Assembly (NCBI RefSeq): GCF_001905735.1
Contig: NZ_LISW01000002.1
Span: forward strand, 511,125 to 575,124
Source of the DNA: Streptomyces sp. CB01249
GTDB lineage: Bacteria > Actinomycetota > Actinomycetes > Streptomycetales > Streptomycetaceae
Length of the DNA: 64,000 bases
Direction of reading: 5' to 3'
This document shows, one piece after another, positions 58,319-64,000 of this stretch; within the stretch, counting starts at the first letter, position 1, and every line of letters starts with the position of its first letter. The translations under genes and the position numbers were made by a program. The notes under the pieces were generated by a model, which made no database searches, was not told where the DNA came from, and was given only the letters and a program-made list of their open reading frames with translations.

Positions 58319-58346
58319 GTAGAGTGCCGAACTCGGTCTTCCGACC

Positions 58347-58374
58347 CGTAACTCTTTCGAGTGACCATCGTTGA
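58347..58374 (+). promoter_or_regulatory. sigma-BldN-type promoter of bldM
   Basis: CGTAAC (58347-58352) and CGTTGA (58369-58374) are spaced by 16 nt. These are the -35 and -10 of promoters read by the developmental ECF sigma factor BldN, which is known to drive bldM. Transcription should start near 58381, about 117 nt before the ATG. Confidence 0.85.
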
Positions 58375-58497
58375 GAGTGCGGAGGCGGTTGGCAGAAAGA
58401 GCGATCGGGCAGATGTCCGAGAGCGTCAACCGCACAGGTGACGACTTGTAACAGCCTGGAGGCTCAAGGTGACGCGCATCAGCTGCGGAGGGCGGTC

Positions 58498-59109
58498 ATG
58501 ACTTCCGTCCTCGTCTGCGACGACTCCCCGCTTGCCCGAGAAGCGCTCCGTCGCGCGGTCGCGACCGTGCCCGGCGTCGAGCGGGTGACGACGGCCGCCA
58601 ACGGCGAGGAAGTCCTCCGCCGCTGGGGTGCCGACCGTTCGGATCTGATTCTCATGGACGTACGCATGCCCGGGCTCGGGGGGGTGGAGACGGTCCGCCG
58701 GCTGCTCTCCGCCGATCCCGGCGCCCGGATCATCATGCTGACCGTCGCCGAGGACCTGGACGGCGTCGCGCTCGCGGTCGCCGCCGGTGCCCGCGGCTAT
58801 CTGCACAAGGACGCCTCCCGGGCCGAGCTCCGGGCGACCGTCACCCAGGCGCTGGCCGACCCGACGTGGCGGCTCGCCCCGCGTCGGCTGCGGTCGGCCG
58901 AGATGGGTGCGGCGCCCACGCTCACGGCGCGCGAGATCCAGGTGCTGGAGGGGATGAGCCACGGCCGCTCCAACGCGGAGATCGGCCGTGAGCTGTTCCT
59001 CTCCGAGGACACGGTGAAGACGCACGCCCGGCGGCTCTTCAAGAAGCTCGGCGCCTCGGACCGCGCCCACGCGGTGGCCCTGGGCTTCCGGTGGGGCCTG
59101 GTGCGCTGA
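58498..59109 (+). CDS. bldM: BldM, atypical response regulator for aerial growth
   Basis: BldM is a NarL/FixJ-type regulator that controls aerial hyphae and sporulation as a homodimer and with WhiI. It has 203 residues. The receiver domain has D8/D9 and the would-be phosphoacceptor D54 (LILMDVRMPG); family work indicates regulation does not need phosphorylation. The HTH is TAREIQVLEGMSHGRSNAEIG. ATG 58498 has GGAGGG upstream. Divergent whiD and downstream sigma/guaB genes match the known Streptomyces order. Confidence 0.96.
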   Translation: MTSVLVCDDSPLAREALRRAVATVPGVERVTTAANGEEVLRRWGADRSDLILMDVRMPGLGGVETVRRLLSADPGARIIMLTVAEDLDGVALAVAAGARGYLHKDASRAELRATVTQALADPTWRLAPRRLRSAEMGAAPTLTAREIQVLEGMSHGRSNAEIGRELFLSEDTVKTHARRLFKKLGASDRAHAVALGFRWGLVR

Positions 59110-59116
59110 CAGTCGG

Positions 59117-59135
59117 CCGGGCCCGACGGGCCCGG
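59117..59135 (+). terminator. Hairpin after bldM
   Basis: CCGGGCCC (59117-59124) pairs with GGGCCCGG (59128-59135) around a 3-nt loop, 8 nt after the bldM stop. Confidence 0.7.
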
Positions 59136-59267
59136 GCAGGGGTGCGGCGCAAGCCGCCGTACCCCGCCGATCCGGCGGTATGTGACGCTTCCCGGCCGAT
59201 GCCGCATCCTTGAGACGTGGAGTTCCTCGGGAACGATTCGGTCGAGCGGAAGGGGAGGGCGCAGGAC

Positions 59268-59933
59268 ATGACTTCCGGCGCACCCGCTCATAACGCTTCG
59301 GTGCACAACTACGGAGGCGGTGCCGCGGATGAAGCGGGGCCGGGGCACCATGGTTCGATGCGCGACGACGGGACGACGGTGATCGGTGCCCTGGTGCACC
59401 GCGCCGTCGAGGGCGACGCGCAGGCTACGCACGACCTGCTCGCCCACGTCCACCCGCTCGCCCTGCGCTACTGCCGGTCCCGGCTGAACCGGCTGCCCGG
59501 TGACGCCCGCCACTTCGTGGAGGACCTGGCGCAGGAGGTCTGCGTCGCCGTGCTCATGGCGCTGCCGCGCTACAAGGACACGGGCAGGCCCTTCGAAGCC
59601 TTCGTCTTCGCCATCGCCGGTCACAAGGTGGCCGACCTCCAGCGCGCCGCGATGCGGCACCCCGGCTCGACCGCCGTGCCCTCCGACGAGATGCCGGAGC
59701 GCCCCGACGACTCGCTCGGTCCCGAGGAGCGCGCACTGCTCAGCAGCGATGCCGCCTGGGCCAAGAAGCTCCTGGCCAACCTTCCGGAGAACCAGCGCGA
59801 ACTGCTCGTGCTGCGCGTCGCCGTCGGGCTGACCGCCGAGGAGACCGGCCAGATGCTCGGCATGTCCCCGGGCGCCGTCCGGGTCGCCCAGCACCGGGCG
59901 CTCAGCCGCCTCCGAGCCCTTGCGGAACAGTGA
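59268..59933 (+). CDS. ECF RNA polymerase sigma factor (SigD/ShbA-like)
   Basis: The protein has 221 residues. Region 2 includes [21 protein letters not shown] and region 4 [21 protein letters not shown] with [16 protein letters not shown]. The neighbours whiD and guaB place it as the counterpart of mycobacterial sigD and probably of Streptomyces ShbA, which drives the principal sigma gene hrdB; this is inferred from synteny. No anti-sigma gene is adjacent. ATG 59268 has GGAGGG upstream; GTG 59217 and ATG 59358 are alternatives. Confidence 0.88.
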   Translation: MTSGAPAHNASVHNYGGGAADEAGPGHHGSMRDDGTTVIGALVHRAVEGDAQATHDLLAHVHPLALRYCRSRLNRLPGDARHFVEDLAQEVCVAVLMALPRYKDTGRPFEAFVFAIAGHKVADLQRAAMRHPGSTAVPSDEMPERPDDSLGPEERALLSSDAAWAKKLLANLPENQRELLVLRVAVGLTAEETGQMLGMSPGAVRVAQHRALSRLRALAEQ

Positions 59934-60041
59934 GCCGAGCGGGAGGCCGGGCCCCTCGGAGACGTACGCCACAGCCGTAGAAAGCTACAGAAACCGCGGG
60001 TGATCTTGCTCGTGGAATGAGACGCCTCCCGAGGCCGTTAG

Positions 60042-61586
<1,545 letters not shown>

Positions 61587-61604
61587 CGCGCCACGCGAGC
61601 ACGA

Positions 61605-61634
61605 GGGGCGGCCCGGGGGTTCCCGGACCGCCCC
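61605..61634 (+). terminator. Hairpin between guaB and guaB3
   Basis: 61605-61617 pairs with 61622-61634 (13 positions, one mismatch) around a 4-nt loop, 18 nt after the guaB stop. It suggests that guaB3 has its own promoter or is read at a reduced level. Confidence 0.65.
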
Positions 61635-61692
61635 TTCGGCGCGTGTCGGGGATACTGGACAGCGCAGACGCAGAGGGAAAGGCCACATCATC

Positions 61693-62817
61693 GTGACTGA
61701 GATCGAGATCGGGCGCGGCAAGCGCGGCCGCCGGGCATACGCATTCGACGACATCGCCGTCGTCCCGAGCCGCCGGACCCGCGACCCGAAGGAGGTCTCG
61801 ATCGCCTGGCAGATCGACGCCTACCGCTTCGAGCTGCCGTTCCTGGCCGCCCCCATGGACTCCGTGGTGTCCCCGCAGCACGCCATCCGCATCGGCGAGC
61901 TCGGCGGCCTCGGCGTCCTCAACCTGGAAGGGCTGTGGACGCGGCACGAGGACCCGCAGCCGCTCCTCGACGAGATCGCCGAGATGCCCGTCGAGACGGC
62001 GACCCGCCGGCTCCAGGAGATCTACTCCGCCCCCATCCAGGAGGAGCTGATCGGGCAGCGCATCAAGGAGGTGCGCGACTCCGGCGTCGTCACCGCCGCC
62101 GCGCTCTCCCCGCAGCGCACCGCGCAGTTCTCCAAGGCCGTGGTCGACGCGGGTGTGGACATCTTCGTCATCCGGGGCACCACGGTCTCCGCCGAGCACG
62201 TCTCGGGCGCGGCCGAGCCGCTGAACCTGAAGCAGTTCATCTACGAGCTGGACGTCCCGGTGATCGTCGGCGGCTGCGCCACGTACACCGCGGCCCTGCA
62301 CCTGATGCGTACGGGTGCGGCCGGTGTCCTCGTCGGCTTCGGCGGCGGTGCCGCGCACACCACGCGCAACGTGTTCGGCATCCAGGTCCCGATGGCGACC
62401 GCCGTCGCCGACGTGGCCGGTGCCCGCCGCGACTACATGGACGAGTCCGGCGGCCGTTACGTGCACGTCATCGCGGACGGCGGCGTCGGCTGGTCCGGCG
62501 ACCTGCCGAAGGCCATCGCCTGCGGTGCGGACGCCGTGATGATGGGCTCCCCACTGGCCCGCGCGACGGACGCGCCCGGCCGCGGCCGGCACTGGGGCAT
62601 GGAGGCCGTCCACGAGGACGTGCCGCGCGGCAAGCTGGTGGACCTGGGCTCGGTCGGCACGACCGAGGAGGTCCTGACCGGCCCCTCGCACACCCCGGAC
62701 GGCTCGATGAACATCTTCGGCGCCCTGCGCCGCGCGATGGCCACCACGGGCTACAGCGACCTCAAGGAGTTCCAGCGCGTCGAGGTGACGGTCGCGGACT
62801 CCCAGCACCGCCGCTGA
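61693..62817 (+). CDS. guaB3: GuaB3, IMP dehydrogenase-related protein without catalytic Cys
   Basis: The protein has 374 residues, a TIM-barrel relative of IMP dehydrogenase lacking CBS domains. It starts GTG (MTEIEIGRGKRGRRAYAFDDI). At the IMPDH/GMP reductase catalytic loop it reads GGGAAHTTR, with His222 where guaB has Cys311. The barrel phosphate motif VIADGGVGWSGD is kept. The activity is therefore uncertain: GuaB3 proteins are conserved beside guaB in actinobacteria but their reaction is debated. Confidence 0.93.
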   Translation: MTEIEIGRGKRGRRAYAFDDIAVVPSRRTRDPKEVSIAWQIDAYRFELPFLAAPMDSVVSPQHAIRIGELGGLGVLNLEGLWTRHEDPQPLLDEIAEMPVETATRRLQEIYSAPIQEELIGQRIKEVRDSGVVTAAALSPQRTAQFSKAVVDAGVDIFVIRGTTVSAEHVSGAAEPLNLKQFIYELDVPVIVGGCATYTAALHLMRTGAAGVLVGFGGGAAHTTRNVFGIQVPMATAVADVAGARRDYMDESGGRYVHVIADGGVGWSGDLPKAIACGADAVMMGSPLARATDAPGRGRHWGMEAVHEDVPRGKLVDLGSVGTTEEVLTGPSHTPDGSMNIFGALRRAMATTGYSDLKEFQRVEVTVADSQHRR

Positions 62818-62836
62818 CAACATCTCTGCCCTTTTT

Positions 62837-62870
62837 GGGGCCTGAAGCGCCGTCAGGTGCTTCAGGCCCC
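62837..62870 (+). terminator. Terminator after guaB3
   Basis: GGGGCCTGAAGC (62837-62848) pairs perfectly with GCTTCAGGCCCC (62859-62870) around a 10-nt loop, 20 nt after the stop. Confidence 0.85.
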
Positions 62871-63118
62871 GTTCCGTGTTCTGCTGCCCGGCATGGAACG
62901 GCAGTTGTCCGGGTTGGCGGTGGCCGGGAATTCCGAAGGCTCAGATTTGGATCAAGTTTGCGCGCTTGGGCGGTGCCCCTCGGACGAGCGCTGTTAGCTT
63001 TGATCTGCATAGAACGACCAACGTTCGTGGGGGAACACGAGACTTGGTCGTTTTCGACCAATTCCTGAGTCGTGTCTGCCGGCTCCGTCGGTGAAGCGAT
63101 GGAAAACGAGGGGGATTT
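62871..63118 (+). other. AT-richer gap before a secreted protein gene
   Basis: The 301 nt from guaB3 to the next gene hold the terminator and then a region clearly less GC-rich than its neighbours. TTGGTCG (63044-63050) and CGACCAA (63055-63061) form an inverted repeat with a TTTT loop; GACCAA also occurs at 63016-63021. These could be operator sites or an RNA hairpin. No confident promoter is seen. Confidence 0.45.
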
Positions 63119-63643
63119 TTGTCCAGGAACGCATTTTCATGGGTCCGTGCGGGCCGTAGTTCCGTTGTGGTTCTCGCTTTGGTGGCCGGAACTTTGGGAG
63201 TGGCAGCCGAAACCAGCTCGGCGGCTGCACTGAAGAGTTGTACCGTGCGTAGCAACGGCAAGACCTATGAGTTCTGCAAAATCAAGAATGTCAAGTACCT
63301 CGGCCTTCAGACGGGCAAGAACTACATCGCCCTCGTGCGAGGGCGTGGTCCCATGACCCTGAGGCTTTCGAGCACCGAGACCGTGAGCAACACCAAGAGC
63401 TCCAAGTTCGATGTCACCGCTGGAGCGGTATCGGTGGCGGTCGGCTTCGATGTCACCAAGTCACGAACGAAGAGCATGTCCGGCACCTGGGCCGTTCCGA
63501 AGGGGAAGATGGGCACCCTCAAGGCGTACCCGGTCTACAAGGCGTACTCCTTCTCGGCCTACAGCAAGCTCGACGGAAAGTATGTAGGCAAGGGTGTGGC
63601 TCGAAAGGCCATCGGCTACCACTACACGCACTCTGCAAAATAG
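63119..63643 (+). CDS. Lower-GC secreted protein of unknown function, TTG start
   Basis: It would encode 174 residues. A signal peptide (basic MSRNAFSWVRAGR, then SSVVVLALVAGTLGVAA, cleavage near SSAAA) is clear. The mature part has two Cys (SCTVRS and EFCKIK) and many Lys, Tyr, Ser and Thr residues, suggesting a compact beta-rich protein. No family is recognised. TTG 63119 has GAGGGGG at 63107-63113. Codon use is less GC-biased than in neighbours, compatible with recent acquisition. Confidence 0.75.
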   Translation: MSRNAFSWVRAGRSSVVVLALVAGTLGVAAETSSAAALKSCTVRSNGKTYEFCKIKNVKYLGLQTGKNYIALVRGRGPMTLRLSSTETVSNTKSSKFDVTAGAVSVAVGFDVTKSRTKSMSGTWAVPKGKMGTLKAYPVYKAYSFSAYSKLDGKYVGKGVARKAIGYHYTHSAK

Positions 63644-63688
63644 GGGACTTTTGCGTGGCGGGTTATTGATGGGGTGCCGGGACGAAAA

Positions 63689-63727
63689 GCGGGCGGCGTC
63701 ACCTTCTGGAAAGGTGGCGCCGCCCGC
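63689..63727. terminator. Bidirectional terminator near the window end
   Basis: GCGGGCGGCG (63689-63698) pairs with CGCCGCCCGC (63718-63727), with ACCTT/AAGGT continuing the stem inward. It separates two convergent genes. Confidence 0.8.
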
Positions 63728-63746
63728 CGGCTTCGGGTGACGGGCC

Positions 63747-64000
63747 CTATTCTGCCGCCTTCTTGGCGCCCGAGAACGCGGCGATCGCCGCGATGACGAA
63801 GAAGACGTACGTCAGGAAGTCCGCGTCGGTCTTCCATGCCTCGTTCAGCAGGCTGAAGTGGTCGAAGAAGATCTCGGAGACCGTGAGCGGGGTCTCCTTG
63901 GCCGCGATCATCGCCTCGCCGAGCAGTTGGCCGAAGTAGACGGCGACCAGCGAGAGGACGGCGCTCAGGACAGGGAGGACCGGATTCCGGCCGCCGAGCT
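63747..64000 (-). CDS. Membrane protein, C-terminal part
   Basis: The frame ends at TAG (63749-63747) and runs beyond base 64000, so only about 83 C-terminal residues are seen. Two hydrophobic helices are visible (VLPVLSAVLSLVAVYFGQLL and LTYVFFVIAAIAAFSG), joined by an amphipathic, acidic stretch (GEAMIAAKETPLTVSEIFFD). It ends GAKKAAE. No family is recognised. It is convergent with the secreted protein gene. Confidence 0.7.
   Translation of the reverse strand, partial: LGGRNPVLPVLSAVLSLVAVYFGQLLGEAMIAAKETPLTVSEIFFDHFSLLNEAWKTDADFLTYVFFVIAAIAAFSGAKKAAE

Noticed and set aside
58073..58497. BldD box in the whiD-bldM region
   Set aside because: Partial similarity near TACTCACGTAGAGT, but the match to the consensus is too poor to claim.
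62995..63000. Promoter of the secreted-protein gene (TTGGGC with TAGCTT)
   Set aside because: The spacing of 23 nt is too long for a standard promoter.

Overview
The window is high-GC actinobacterial DNA that fits Streptomyces. The S10/spc/alpha ribosomal region runs into rplM-rpsI, glmM, coaA, glmS, alr, tsaB-rimI-tsaD, groES-groEL1, and then the developmental pair whiD/bldM beside an ECF sigma gene and guaB. That gene order and the sporulation regulators are Streptomyces hallmarks. No rRNA, tRNA, CRISPR array, prophage or insertion sequence was recognised. The assignment rests on gene content and family knowledge, not on a database search.

Layout. 0-11 kb: end of the spc operon (rplE tail, rpsN, rpsH, rplF, rplR, rpsE, rpmD, rplO), secY-adk, map, infA-rpmJ, rpsM-rpsK-rpoA-rplQ and truA. 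11-16.3 kb: a membrane-anchored protein divergent from an ABC-F ATPase, then rplM-rpsI with a strong promoter and a structured leader, then glmM. 16.3-24 kb: two membrane proteins, coaA, a secreted protein, a Met-rich membrane protein, argG under tandem ARG boxes, and a DUF4396 protein under a CsoR-type palindrome. 24-31.6 kb is accessory: reductases, an NTF2-like protein, two LysR regulators, a DJ-1/PfpI protein, and a double-HTH Lrp regulator divergent from a DHA2 drug exporter. 31.7-43.2 kb returns to housekeeping genes: glmS, acpS, nnr, DUF488, alr, an alpha/beta hydrolase, tsaE, a degenerate L,D-transpeptidase-like protein, tsaB, rimI and tsaD. 43.2-47.9 kb: a membrane protein, a polysaccharide deacetylase lipoprotein, and groES-groEL1 under two CIRCE elements.

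47.9-57.7 kb is an accessory block placed between groEL1 and whiD. It holds a complete sugar importer without its own ATPase, a 2-hydroxyacid dehydrogenase, a DeoR/LacI hybrid regulator, and a divergent DUF2264 glycan-active protein. The intergenic regions share a TTGATCGA-type motif. An SDR, a MOSC protein and a LysR regulator follow. 57.7-64 kb: whiD and bldM diverge from a regulatory region rich in palindromes, followed by the ECF sigma gene, guaB, guaB3, a lower-GC secreted protein and the end of a membrane protein.

The best leads are the DUF2264/importer locus, the 25-bp palindrome over the whiD promoter, the CsoR-type operator before the DUF4396 gene, the rplM leader RNA, and a dispersed sequence element that recurs just after stop codons.
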